The notes below the pieces were generated by a model. The model made no database searches, was not told the origin of the DNA, and was given only the letters and a program-made list of their open reading frames with translations. A stretch of 64,000 nucleotides of DNA from JAMQPK01 sp963761975 (lineage in GTDB: Bacteria; Acidobacteriota; Vicinamibacteria; Vicinamibacterales; JAMQPK01). The position numbers and the translations under genes are program-made. Shown here piece by piece: positions 42,254 to 51,463 of the stretch. Position 1 is the stretch's first letter. Each line of letters opens with the position of its first letter. Where the stretch lies: NCBI GenBank assembly GCA_963761975.1, contig CAVXIR010000002.1, forward strand, positions 496,001-560,000. The letters are read 5' to 3'.

Positions 42254-44431
42254 ATGCGCATGGCTCGGGAATCGCTTGGGGTTGCGGCGCGGTCGGTGTC
42301 AGCCGAAGCGAAGCTGGCGCTCCTCGAGGAGCTGCAGCGGTCCTCGGATGCCGCCGCGGCGGCACAAAGCACGGCTGAGTGGTTGCTCGCGCATTCGGGC
42401 GCCGAGCGCACCGTATTTGCCGCTCCCGATCATGTTCGCGGCACGCTCATCGGTATCGCCGGAGCCGGCGTCACGGCACGTCAGGTCAAGAGATTGGCGC
42501 TCTCGCTCGACGACGCCAACCACCCGCTCGTCAGCGCGCTTACTAACGGTTCGGCCGTGTCGTTTCACGGCGCGCGCGACTCGCGTCTCCCGCTTCTCGG
42601 GGACAATCCCTTCACGTCGGTCAAGGTTGGCGGAAGCGGCGTTGACGACCCGGCACTGGGGTTGATGCTCATCAGTCCGGCGACCGACATGCCGCCCGCA
42701 AGCGTGAAGTGGGTCGCGGACGCACTGGGCCACTGCCTGCAGCGGGTCGGCCCACCGACGATCGCCTTCGGCGACGAAGATCCGCGGCTGCGTCGCGAGC
42801 ACGCGCTTCTCTTCAACATCATCAACGCGGCGACCGATCCGATTCTCTTCACGAACATCGAAGGGCAGCTCATCATCGCGAACGCACGGGCGGAGATGCT
42901 CTTTACGGCGCCCGACGATGTGAGCGAGGGGCGGCGGCGGGCGGTTCAGCTCAACAACATGTTCTTTTCGGCGGCCTTGTCGCGCACGGCACTCGGTGAA
43001 GGCGAAGCCGGCCGTCGCGAGCTGCTGCTCGTCGATCCGACCGAAGGATCGGACCTGCTCTTCGAGCTCCTCAGCACGGTCGTCAGCGATCCACGCGAAG
43101 GCACCGGCGTCGTGTCGATTCTGCGCAATATCACCGACCTGCGCATGGCGACCCGGCAGATCGATGAGAACTATGCGAAGCTGCGCGCGGCCGAAGCCGA
43201 GGTGCGCGGCGAGCGCGATCGATTGAACCTGCTGATCGATTCGGTTGCCGATCCGATCATCGTGACGGATCAGGAGGGCGAGATCTCGCTGATGAACAAC
43301 CCGGCCGAGCGGCTGTTCACGGTAGTGCCCGGATCGGCAGAAGATGCGCAGCGGATTGTGCGCGCGAACGACGCACACTTTACGTCGTTCGTGTCGGGCT
43401 TGCTGTCGACAGGATGGGAAACGACGCGGCGTGGAGAAATTGCGCTCGTCGACCCCAACACCGCAAAGCTCGTGCCCGTCGAAGCGCTTGCGGCCAAGAT
43501 GCTGTCAGAAGTGGGCGAGCTGACGGCGATCGTCACGATTCTGCACGATCGCACCGAGGCGATTGAACGGAACCAGCTGTACGAGCAGTTGAAGCTGGCT
43601 TCGGAAGAGCTCGAAGGGAAGGTTCGCGAAGCGACTGCCGAGCTGGCGAATCAGAACGAGCTGCTGCGCCGGCAGGCCCTCGAGCTGGAGCAGGCATCCG
43701 CTGCGAAATCGCAGTTCCTTGCCAACGTGTCCCACGAGCTGCGCACGCCGCTCAACGCGATTCTTGGATACGCCGCCATGACCCTTCAAGGCGTGTCCGG
43801 CGAGCTGAGCGCGCCGCAGCGGCGCAATCTCTCACGCATCGACGCGAACGCGCGCCACCTGCTGACGCTCATCAACGAGATTCTCGACATTACGCGCATC
43901 GAGGCGGGCCGTATGCCCATCCAGGTCGTGGCCTTCAATCTGCCCGAACTGGTGCGCGAGGTGACAACCGAACTGGAGCCAATCATCGCGAAATCGGGCC
44001 TGCAGGTCGTCTGCAAGCTGCCCGCGGATCTGCAGACGCTGCGCACCGACCGGCAGAAGGTGAAGCAGATCCTGGTGAACCTGTTGAGCAACGCCCTCAA
44101 GTTCACACAGAAGGGCAGCATCACGATCCGGTCGCAGATGGTGGCCAGACATACTGTCTCGGTGGCCGTCATCGATACGGGCATCGGCATCCCCAAGGGG
44201 GATCACATCAAAATCTTCGAGGACTTCCGCCAGGTCGACAGGTACTCCGCGCCGGGCGTACGGTGGCACGGGTCTTGGTTTGTCGATCTGCCGGCGGCTG
44301 ACGACCATGTTGCGGGGATCATTGAAAGTCGACAGCCGGCTGGGTCACGGGTCGACGTTTACGCTGACGCTGCCGACGACGTTGAAGAAGTAACCACGAA
44401 GGCACGAAGGCACGAAGACACGAGAGAGTGA
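42254..44431 (+). CDS. PAS sensor histidine kinase, frameshifted in the G2 box
   Basis: Protein of 725 residues as read. A GAF-like region (about 20-165) and two PAS domains (about 190-310 and 320-440), a coiled linker, HisKA with His494 (FLANVSHELRTPLNAI), and an HATPase with good N-box (ILVNLLSNALKFT) and G1 (DTGIGIP). The conserved G2 box is lost: an extra T at 44264 turns GVR-GTGLGLSICRRL into WHGSWFVDLPAA. Without that T the frame gives a normal end (GHGSTFTLTLPTTLKK) and stops at 44393. Either a recent inactivating change or a sequence error. A response regulator follows 4 bp later. Confidence 0.85.
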   Translation: MRMARESLGVAARSVSAEAKLALLEELQRSSDAAAAAQSTAEWLLAHSGAERTVFAAPDHVRGTLIGIAGAGVTARQVKRLALSLDDANHPLVSALTNGSAVSFHGARDSRLPLLGDNPFTSVKVGGSGVDDPALGLMLISPATDMPPASVKWVADALGHCLQRVGPPTIAFGDEDPRLRREHALLFNIINAATDPILFTNIEGQLIIANARAEMLFTAPDDVSEGRRRAVQLNNMFFSAALSRTALGEGEAGRRELLLVDPTEGSDLLFELLSTVVSDPREGTGVVSILRNITDLRMATRQIDENYAKLRAAEAEVRGERDRLNLLIDSVADPIIVTDQEGEISLMNNPAERLFTVVPGSAEDAQRIVRANDAHFTSFVSGLLSTGWETTRRGEIALVDPNTAKLVPVEALAAKMLSEVGELTAIVTILHDRTEAIERNQLYEQLKLASEELEGKVREATAELANQNELLRRQALELEQASAAKSQFLANVSHELRTPLNAILGYAAMTLQGVSGELSAPQRRNLSRIDANARHLLTLINEILDITRIEAGRMPIQVVAFNLPELVREVTTELEPIIAKSGLQVVCKLPADLQTLRTDRQKVKQILVNLLSNALKFTQKGSITIRSQMVARHTVSVAVIDTGIGIPKGDHIKIFEDFRQVDRYSAPGVRWHGSWFVDLPAADDHVAGIIESRQPAGSRVDVYADAADDVEEVTTKARRHEDTRE

Positions 44432-44435
44432 AGAG

Positions 44436-44861
44436 ATGGCGACAAAAAACAAAAACGAACCGCTGGTACTTGTGGTCGACGATTTTGCCGACGCGCGCGA
44501 AATGTACGGCGAATACCTCAAGTTCTGCGGTTTCAGAGTGGCCGAGGCCCAGAACGGCGTCGAGGCGATCGACAAGGCGAAACGACTGAAGCCGGATCTG
44601 ATCTTGATGGATCTCTCGATGCCCGTCGTCGATGGATGGGAGGCGACGCGCCGTCTCAAAGCCGATGCGTCGACGAAAGGAATTCCAGTCGTGGCTCTGA
44701 CCGGACACGCGATGGCCGGCCATTCAGAAAGCGCGAAAAGCGCCGGGTGCGACGTCGTGATCACGAAGCCGTGCCTGCCACATGATCTGATTAAAGAGAT
44801 CAAGAAGGTGATCGGCGCGCCGGCGGGAGCGGGCGTTAAAGCCAAGCGCCCGGGCGCGTGA
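44436..44861 (+). CDS. Single-domain response regulator (CheY-like)
   Basis: A 141-residue receiver: acidic pocket VLVVDDFADAREM, phosphoacceptor Asp59 (LILMDLSMP), Thr in VVALTGHAM, Lys in VITKPCLP. There is no output domain, but a basic tail (GVKAKRPGA). It follows the PAS kinase closely, its likely phosphodonor, and overlaps gvpK by 4 bp, tying signalling to vesicle assembly. Confidence 0.9.
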   Translation: MATKNKNEPLVLVVDDFADAREMYGEYLKFCGFRVAEAQNGVEAIDKAKRLKPDLILMDLSMPVVDGWEATRRLKADASTKGIPVVALTGHAMAGHSESAKSAGCDVVITKPCLPHDLIKEIKKVIGAPAGAGVKAKRPGA

Positions 44862-45295
44862 AAAAATCGCGGGCCGCTCACCGGCGGCGACAGACGACGC
44901 GGCCGGCTGCGAGGAAAACTTCGCGCCGGGTGCGTAAGATTGTGCGATTGCCCAAGCGGCGCGCCCGTCGACCCACCAAACGCACTCGACGCACCAAACG
45001 CACCCGACGCACCCAATTGACTCCCCGTACCCAACTTCGTTGGAATCCCGACCCTGATGACGTTCAACGGTCGGTCGTCAAGCTCGTGCTCAGCCTGGTT
45101 GAATTCGTCCGCAAGCTCATGGAACGCCAGGCGATTCGGCGGGCTGAAGAAAAGACTTTGACGCACGAAGAAATCGAAAAAGTCGGTGTGGCGCTGATGA
45201 AGCTCGAGGAGACGGTTTATCTCATCGCCAAGCGCTTCAAGCTCGATCCGAAGGACTTGAACCTCGACCTTGGCCCCGTGGGCCGCCTGCATTAA
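44858..45295 (+). CDS. gvpK: Gas vesicle protein GvpK with Arg/Lys-rich N-terminal repeat
   Basis: A 145-residue protein from a GTG overlapping the previous stop. The GvpK domain is clear from about residue 64: DPDDVQRSVVKLVLSLVEFVRKL, QAIRRAEEKTLTHEEIEKVGVALMKLEE, and DLNLDLGPVGRLH at the end. The first 61 residues are almost wholly Arg, Lys, Thr and Pro with a tandem unit RRTKRT repeated. GvpK is essential for vesicle formation elsewhere. The repeat region is unusual for the family. Confidence 0.92.
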   Translation: MKKSRAAHRRRQTTRPAARKTSRRVRKIVRLPKRRARRPTKRTRRTKRTRRTQLTPRTQLRWNPDPDDVQRSVVKLVLSLVEFVRKLMERQAIRRAEEKTLTHEEIEKVGVALMKLEETVYLIAKRFKLDPKDLNLDLGPVGRLH

Positions 45296-45426
45296 CCCGC
45301 GTCAGTTCGTCCAGCCCCAATACAACGTTAGTCGTTCTGGTGAGGGATTTCTGGGGCAGCCTTCGACGTCTCCCCATGTCAGACGAGGGTTCTGGAGGGC
45401 ACACAAGTTGCTGTGTAATCGGCAAC

Positions 45427-46158
45427 ATGAATCGGCGCCCGGCGGGTCTCCTTGGGTTGGCGAGTGTGGTGGGCATTTCCGTTGTGGGCCTGGCGGGTGC
45501 GCCAGGCCCACCGGTTCCGGCGTCGGCATCGCAGAACGTTGCCGTCGAGCGGTTCCTTGCTGAAATCGAAAAGCCTCCAGTTGCGTATTCCGCCCGGCGC
45601 CGCCTCGAAGCGTCGAGCGCCAAGCTGAGCGAATCCGCTTGGATGGAGGCGGTTACTGAATACGACCCGGCTACGGGGTTCCGATACTCCATCGTGGCAC
45701 AGGGCGGCTCCGAGCGAATCGTGAAACGCGTGCTCAAGAACGTGCTCGAAACGGAAAGAGAAAATTCCGTCCTCGACGGGTGGCGCAAGGGAAATCTGTC
45801 GCACGCCAACTATGTGTTCGACTTTGGCGGCCTCGCCGGATCGGACATGCTCAGAATGCGGCTGACGCCCAGGCGGCGCGACTCCCGCCTCGTCTCCGGA
45901 TCGGCGTTGCTCACCGCACAGTCCGGCGACCTCGTTCGCGTCGAAGGACGGTTGTCGAAGTCGCCGTCGTTCTGGGTGCGCTGGGTCGACGTGTCGAGCA
46001 CCTATGCCCCGGTCGGCGGCGCGATGATGCCGGTTGCCATTGAGTCGACGGCCGACGTCCGCGTTGCCGGCCTGTCGACGTTCTCGATGACCTACAACTA
46101 CCAGGTGGTCGATGGTCAGCCGGTTAACCGGGCACCCACACTTCTGGTCGCGCGCTAG
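45427..46158 (+). CDS. Exported protein, LolA/outer-membrane sorting-like
   Basis: A 243-residue protein; the ATG at 45427 (MNRRPAGLLGLASVVGISVVGLAG) opens a signal peptide. The remainder is beta-rich and resembles LolA/LppX-like folds (PPVAYSARRRLEASSAKLSES, FRYSIVAQGGSERIVKRVLKN, PTLLVAR at the end). A longer start at 45340 lacks support. Function not established; it may bind a lipid or lipoprotein. Confidence 0.7.
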   Translation: MNRRPAGLLGLASVVGISVVGLAGAPGPPVPASASQNVAVERFLAEIEKPPVAYSARRRLEASSAKLSESAWMEAVTEYDPATGFRYSIVAQGGSERIVKRVLKNVLETERENSVLDGWRKGNLSHANYVFDFGGLAGSDMLRMRLTPRRRDSRLVSGSALLTAQSGDLVRVEGRLSKSPSFWVRWVDVSSTYAPVGGAMMPVAIESTADVRVAGLSTFSMTYNYQVVDGQPVNRAPTLLVAR

Positions 46159-46470
46159 TGGCCGCGTGATTCGTCACATAACGCCCGGGCGGGGCATCCC
46201 CGGCTGGCTGCGCCCGCCGTCGCTCGGCTAGGTTGCCGCCGATCTTTGGCGAGGTTTCGCCGAAGCCTTGGCGGAGGCGGATTTCTCAGCGCACAAATAT
46301 TCCCGATATTTCCCGCACCTCGCGCCTTGCCATCCGGGCGGCGCGCTCCGGGACTTATGCACTAATCACGCGGCCTGGACACTAGAGCGCGCCGAACCTC
46401 ACGAACCTCAACGAACCTCGAACCTGTTCGCCGACTCCTCCGAATCCGTCCCTGGGCGTATGCTAATGAC
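46159..46470. other. Intergenic space with repeats before xdhA
   Basis: No convincing gene in these 312 bp. A GC-rich palindromic tract (GCCTTGGCGGAGGCGG near 46264) and a GAACCTCACGAACCTCAACG tandem (about 46392-46420) are seen. TATGCT at 46459-46464 is a -10 just 7 bp before the GTG of xdhA, which has no Shine-Dalgarno, so that transcript is probably leaderless. Confidence 0.5.
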
Positions 46471-47844
46471 GTGGCCGCCATCGATTTCCTTGTGAACCGC
46501 ACTGCCGTGCGCGTCGAGAATCCGCCGACGCACATGACCCTGCTCGATTTCATTCGTGCGCGCGGGCTGACGGGCGCGAAGGAGGGATGTGCCGAGGGAG
46601 AATGCGGCGCGTGCGCCGTTGCGATGGTCGAGCCGGACGGAGACCGGTCGGCGTATCGCGTCGTCAATAGTTGCCTGATGTTTCTGCCGATGGCGGCCGG
46701 GCGTGAGATCTACACGGTTGAATCGCTGGCAGCCGGCGAAGAACTGAGTGAGTCACAGCGAGCGATGGCGGCAGGCGGCGGATCGCAATGTGGATACTGC
46801 ACACCAGGGTTTGTCGTGAGCCTCTTTGCCGAACAGTATCGAAGCGATCGCACTGGCGAATGCGACACGATGGCTCTCGCCGGGAATCTCTGCCGTTGCA
46901 CGGGATATCGACCCATTCGCGATGCCGCACAATCGCTGGGACCCGCTCCGGTCGACGAATTTCACGAGAGGCTGGGTCATCCGGCTCCCTGGCTTGACGG
47001 AGTCTCGATTCCCGGCTTCTCGCGCCCCGTCAGCGTCGATGCGTGCGTGTCGTTGCTGCTCGATCGCCCGGAGGCCAGGCTCGTCGCCGGCGCAACGGAT
47101 CTCGCCGTGGAGTCGAACCTGTTGTCGCGGCGATGGCCGCACCTCGTCAGCCTCGAGGCGATCGAGGAACTGCGCGAGTTTTCCAGCACGGATGAGCATG
47201 TCAGGATCGGAGCGGCGCTGCCTCTCAACGAGATCGGGCGCCGTTGGTCGGATGCTCCCCAAGCTTTCGGAGAGTGGCTGAGCCTGTTCGCCTCGCCGCT
47301 CATACGTAATCGCGCAACGCTCGGCGGCAATCTTGCCACGGCCTCTCCTATCGGCGACGCCGCACCTATGCTGCTGGCGCTCGACGCGGTCGTCCATGTC
47401 GCAGGCGCAGCGGGCCGCCGCACGATTCCGCTGTCGTCCTTCTTTACCGGCTACCGCAGAACGGCGATGACGGCCGGTGAGATCATGACCGCCGTCGAGA
47501 TTCCGAAGCCGCTGCCGCAGTTCGTCCGTTTCTACAAAGTCGCGAAACGGAAGCTCGACGACATCAGCACCGTAGCGGCCGCGATGTCGATCGATCTGGA
47601 TGCACAGGACAAAGTGCGGCGCGCGCGATTTGCGTTTGGCGGTGTGGCCGCGACGCCAATCAGGGCGGTTGAGGCCGAAACCGCGATCGGCGGTCAGACG
47701 TGGAACGAAGCGGCCGTCGAGCGGGTGCAGGGTATTCTCGATCGCACGTTGCAGCCGGTGAGCGATCATCGTGGTTCGAAGGAGTATCGCCTCGAGGTGT
47801 CGAAGAGCCTGGTTGAGAAGTATCACTGGGAGCACGCGCTGTGA
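46471..47844 (+). CDS. xdhA: Xanthine dehydrogenase small subunit XdhA (2Fe-2S and FAD)
   Basis: Electron-transfer subunit of 457 residues from GTG. Two 2Fe-2S domains: CAEGECGAC (plant-type) and CGYCTPG ... CRCTGY (about 110-152), followed by the FAD domain (about 170-457; LVAGATDLAVE, TLGGNLATASPIGDA). The protein passes electrons from the molybdenum site of XdhB to NAD+. No XdhC maturation factor is in the window. It overlaps xdhB by 4 bp and opens the purine operon. Confidence 0.95.
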   Translation: MAAIDFLVNRTAVRVENPPTHMTLLDFIRARGLTGAKEGCAEGECGACAVAMVEPDGDRSAYRVVNSCLMFLPMAAGREIYTVESLAAGEELSESQRAMAAGGGSQCGYCTPGFVVSLFAEQYRSDRTGECDTMALAGNLCRCTGYRPIRDAAQSLGPAPVDEFHERLGHPAPWLDGVSIPGFSRPVSVDACVSLLLDRPEARLVAGATDLAVESNLLSRRWPHLVSLEAIEELREFSSTDEHVRIGAALPLNEIGRRWSDAPQAFGEWLSLFASPLIRNRATLGGNLATASPIGDAAPMLLALDAVVHVAGAAGRRTIPLSSFFTGYRRTAMTAGEIMTAVEIPKPLPQFVRFYKVAKRKLDDISTVAAAMSIDLDAQDKVRRARFAFGGVAATPIRAVEAETAIGGQTWNEAAVERVQGILDRTLQPVSDHRGSKEYRLEVSKSLVEKYHWEHAL

Positions 47845-50135
47845 AGACCGACGGCACACCGATTCCGCACGAGAGCGCCGACGCCCACGTCACGGGCGAG
47901 GCGCTGTATGTCGATGATCTCTGCGGGCGCTTTCCACATCTTCTTCACGCATGGCCTGTCTGCGCGCCCCATGCACACGCGCTGATGACGCAGCTCGACA
48001 TTCTGCCGGCACTCGCGGAGCCGGGCGTGGTGACGACCCTGACACAGGCCGATGTGCCGGGCGAAGGCGACACCGGGGCGAATCGTCACGACGAGCCGCT
48101 GTTTCCGACCGAAGTCATGTTCCATCAGCAGCCGGTGGCGTGGGTGCTGGCCGAATCGCTCGAAGCGGCGCAGCGCGGCGCCGCACGCGTGGTGGCCGAG
48201 TACGCGCCGTTGCCCGCCATCCTGACCATCGACGAAGCCATTGCTGCAGGCAGCTTCCTCACAGAGGAGCTCCGCATCCATGACGGAGACCTTCAGGCGC
48301 TTGATTCGAGCCCGGTGCGTGTCAAGGGAACGCTGCGCATCGGTGGACAGGAACACTTCTATCTCGAAACGCAGGCAGCGCTCGCGTGGCTGGACGAGGC
48401 GGGATTTATGGCCGTGCACTCGTCAACGCAGCATCCATCGGAGACGCAGGACGTCATCGCACGCGTCCTCGGCGTGCCGCGCAACCACGTCACGGTGGAA
48501 TGCCTGCGAATGGGGGGCGCCTTCGGCGGCAAGGAAGTTCAGGCGAATCCGTATGCGGCGATCGCCGCGCTCGGTACGTGGAAGACGAAACGGCCCGTGC
48601 GCGTCCGGCTGACGCGCGAACTCGACATGGCGATCACCGGCAAGCGGCATCCCTACTTCGTCAAGTTCGTCGCAGGACTCAAACCCGATGGCCGTCTCAC
48701 CGCCGTTCGCATCGAGTTGTATTCGGACGGGGGATGGAGCCTCGACCTGTCCGAGCCGGTGATGTGGCGGTCGATGTTTCATGTGGACAATGCCTACAAG
48801 CTGCCGGCCGTCGAAGTCACCGGTCGTGTGTGCCGCACCCACAAGACGTCGCAGACCGCATTTCGAGGGTTCGGCGGACCGCAGGGGATGCTCGTGATCG
48901 AAGAGATTCTCGGCTCGGCGGCCCAGATGCTGAACCTGCCTGCGGATGTCGTCAGGCAACGGAATTTCTATCGGGAAGGAGATGAGACGCATTACGGCGA
49001 GCCCGTCCGCGAGGCCGGGCGCATCGAGGCGATCTGGAATGCCTTGAAGGCGTCGAGTGATTACGACACTCGGCGGAGCGAGATCGCGCAGTTCAATGCT
49101 CGGAGCCGGCACTATAAACGCGGCCTCGCCATCACGCCGGTGAAGTTCGGTATTTCGTTTACGGCCACGTTTTTCAACCAGGCCGGCGCAGTGGTACTCG
49201 TCTATCGCGACGGGACGGTGCAGGTGAATCACGGCGGCACCGAGATGGGCCAAGGCCTCTTTACGAAAATCCTTCAGGTCGCGGCCGACAGTCTCGGCGT
49301 GCCTGCGTCGCGGGTCCGTGTCATGTCGACCCGTACCGACAAAGTGCCGAACACCTCGGCGACGGCCGCCTCATCCGGCAGCGATCTCAACGGTGCCGCG
49401 GTCGAGGATGCGTGCGTGAAGATCCGAACGAGGTTGGCTGGGGTCGCAGCCGCTGTTATCGACTGTGAGCCGTCTGAAGTGCGCTTCGAGGATGGCATGG
49501 CCTCGGCACGCGGAAAGTCCATCGAGTTTGCGGCGCTCTGCGAGACGGCCTACAAGCAGCGCGTGTCGCTGTTTGCCGAAGGGTTCTATCGCACTCCGGA
49601 CATCCACTTCGATTTCAAGACAGCACGTGGTCGACCCTTTCACTATTACGCGTACGGCGCGGCGGTGTCGGAAGTCGAGTTGGATGGATTTACGGGACAA
49701 GTCCGGCTCATTCGAACGGATATCCTTCACGACGTCGGCGACTCGATCTCACCCGTCGTCGATCGGGGCCAAATCGAGGGTGGATTCCTCCAAGGGGTTG
49801 GCTGGCTGACGATTGAGGAGTTGTTGTGGGACAGCACCGGTCGTCTCAGTACGGCGGGCGCGTCCACCTACAAGCTGCCATCGTGGTCGGAAGTGCCTGA
49901 CGTGTTCAACGTCGCCCTGCTCGAGTGCGCCACTCAGACCGATGTCGTCATGGGCAGCAAAGCCGTAGGCGAACCGCCGTTGATGCTGGCGTTCTCTGTG
50001 CGCGAAGCCATTCGCGAAGCGATCGCCGCATTCGGTCACGGACGGGCGTTCACGTTCGACAGCCCGGCCACTCCCGAGCGTGTGTTCTTCGCCGTTCGTC
50101 AGGTGCGTGCGTCTGTGTACTCGACCGGACGATGA
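47841..50135 (+). CDS. xdhB: Xanthine dehydrogenase molybdopterin subunit XdhB
   Basis: Catalytic subunit of 764 residues converting hypoxanthine/xanthine to urate. Motifs: GEALYVDDL near the start, AFGGKE and TAFRGFGGPQG for cofactor binding, TEMGQGLFTKILQVAADSLGVP, and the catalytic Glu in AVGEPPLML (about 713). Starts GTG overlapping xdhA and ends overlapping guaD. Confidence 0.95.
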   Translation: MKTDGTPIPHESADAHVTGEALYVDDLCGRFPHLLHAWPVCAPHAHALMTQLDILPALAEPGVVTTLTQADVPGEGDTGANRHDEPLFPTEVMFHQQPVAWVLAESLEAAQRGAARVVAEYAPLPAILTIDEAIAAGSFLTEELRIHDGDLQALDSSPVRVKGTLRIGGQEHFYLETQAALAWLDEAGFMAVHSSTQHPSETQDVIARVLGVPRNHVTVECLRMGGAFGGKEVQANPYAAIAALGTWKTKRPVRVRLTRELDMAITGKRHPYFVKFVAGLKPDGRLTAVRIELYSDGGWSLDLSEPVMWRSMFHVDNAYKLPAVEVTGRVCRTHKTSQTAFRGFGGPQGMLVIEEILGSAAQMLNLPADVVRQRNFYREGDETHYGEPVREAGRIEAIWNALKASSDYDTRRSEIAQFNARSRHYKRGLAITPVKFGISFTATFFNQAGAVVLVYRDGTVQVNHGGTEMGQGLFTKILQVAADSLGVPASRVRVMSTRTDKVPNTSATAASSGSDLNGAAVEDACVKIRTRLAGVAAAVIDCEPSEVRFEDGMASARGKSIEFAALCETAYKQRVSLFAEGFYRTPDIHFDFKTARGRPFHYYAYGAAVSEVELDGFTGQVRLIRTDILHDVGDSISPVVDRGQIEGGFLQGVGWLTIEELLWDSTGRLSTAGASTYKLPSWSEVPDVFNVALLECATQTDVVMGSKAVGEPPLMLAFSVREAIREAIAAFGHGRAFTFDSPATPERVFFAVRQVRASVYSTGR

Positions 50136-51463
50136 CATCGGTTCGTCCTCACGCTGAGCTCTTTCGCGCGGCCATTTTCCATACGCCCGAAAACCCATTT
50201 GCACCCGACATCAGCGATGGCCGTTCGCTCGTCTCTCATGAGGATGGCGGTCTTCTCGTACGTGACGGACGAGTCATCGCCTGCGGCGATTACACCGCCG
50301 TCAGGGACGCCAATCCGGGCGCGGCGACGGTGGACTGGCGTGGCGGGGTCATTCTTCCCGGGCTCGTCGATGCGCACGTGCACTTTCCGCAGGTGCGCAT
50401 CATCGGTGCGATGGGGCGGACGCTGCTCGACTGGCTCCAGGCCGTTGCGCTTCCCGAAGAGGCCCGAATGGCTGACGCCGGCTATGCCGCAGAGACCGCG
50501 CGGCTGTTCCTTCGCGCGCTGGCTTCGCACGGGACCACGACCGCGCTGGTATTCGGCGCGCATTTCTCGTCTGCAGTGGCCGAGCTCTTCGAGGCTGCCG
50601 ACGCTTCCGGATTGCGTATCGTTTCCGGGTTGGTGTTGTCGGATCGCCTGCTGCGATCCGATCTTCATGTGACACCAGAGCGCGCCCATCTGGAGAGCTC
50701 GGCGCTCATCGAGCGATACCACAAGCGCGGCCGCCTGCTGTATGCCGTCACGCCGCGCTTTGCCTACTCGGCCAGCGAATCGATACTCGAAGTCTGCCAG
50801 CAGCTCATGACCGAGCACAGTGATGTTCGTCTGCAGACCCATATCAACGAGAACAAAGCCGAAGTCGAGGAGCTGTCGCGGCTGTTTCCGTGGGCGGACG
50901 ACTACCTCGCAATCTATGAACGCTATCAGCTGACGAGCGATCGATCGGTGATGGCCCACAACGTTCATGCGACCCCCTCGGAACTGGATCGGCTTGCCGC
51001 AGCGGGTACGGCTGTGGCGCATTGTCCCGGCAGCAACGCGTCGCTCGGTAGCGGATGTTTTCCATTCAAGCAGCATCTTCGGGCAGGCGTGACGTGTGCG
51101 CTCGGCACTGATGTGGGTGGCGGGCTGGGGTTCGGGTTGCTGAAAGAGGGCCTCCAGGCCTATCTGATGCAGCGGCTTGCACCCGAACCCATGACGCTCG
51201 ACGCGGCACGGCTGCTGTATCTGGCGACGCGCGCTGGCGCAGAGGCCCTGGGCCTCGAGACCGAGATCGGCGATTTCCGGCCAGGAAAAGCGGCAGACTT
51301 CGTCTACTTGCGTCCGCCGGACGGGAGCGTCCTGGCCGCAACGGTACGTCGTGCCGACAGCGCTGTGCAAGTCCTTGCCTCGCTCTTCACGCTCGCCGGT
51401 GCCGAAACCGTGCGCGAAGTGCGCGTCGACGGAGATATCGTATTCCCGGTTGAGGAAACATGA
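50132..51463 (+). CDS. guaD: Guanine deaminase
   Basis: Zinc amidohydrolase of 443 residues (MTSVRPHAELFRAAIFHTPE), guanine to xanthine. Metal and substrate residues: DAHVHFPQ (His-x-His), LQTHINEN, MAHNVHAT, HCPGSNASLGSG and the Asp of GTDVGGG. The ATG overlaps the xdhB stop, and the end overlaps uraD. It feeds xanthine to the dehydrogenase encoded just upstream. Confidence 0.94.
   Translation: MTSVRPHAELFRAAIFHTPENPFAPDISDGRSLVSHEDGGLLVRDGRVIACGDYTAVRDANPGAATVDWRGGVILPGLVDAHVHFPQVRIIGAMGRTLLDWLQAVALPEEARMADAGYAAETARLFLRALASHGTTTALVFGAHFSSAVAELFEAADASGLRIVSGLVLSDRLLRSDLHVTPERAHLESSALIERYHKRGRLLYAVTPRFAYSASESILEVCQQLMTEHSDVRLQTHINENKAEVEELSRLFPWADDYLAIYERYQLTSDRSVMAHNVHATPSELDRLAAAGTAVAHCPGSNASLGSGCFPFKQHLRAGVTCALGTDVGGGLGFGLLKEGLQAYLMQRLAPEPMTLDAARLLYLATRAGAEALGLETEIGDFRPGKAADFVYLRPPDGSVLAATVRRADSAVQVLASLFTLAGAETVREVRVDGDIVFPVEET

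Noticed and set aside
46268..46495. 75-residue plus-strand frame before xdhA
   Set aside because: Composition is repeat-derived, it overlaps xdhA and has no ribosome-binding site.
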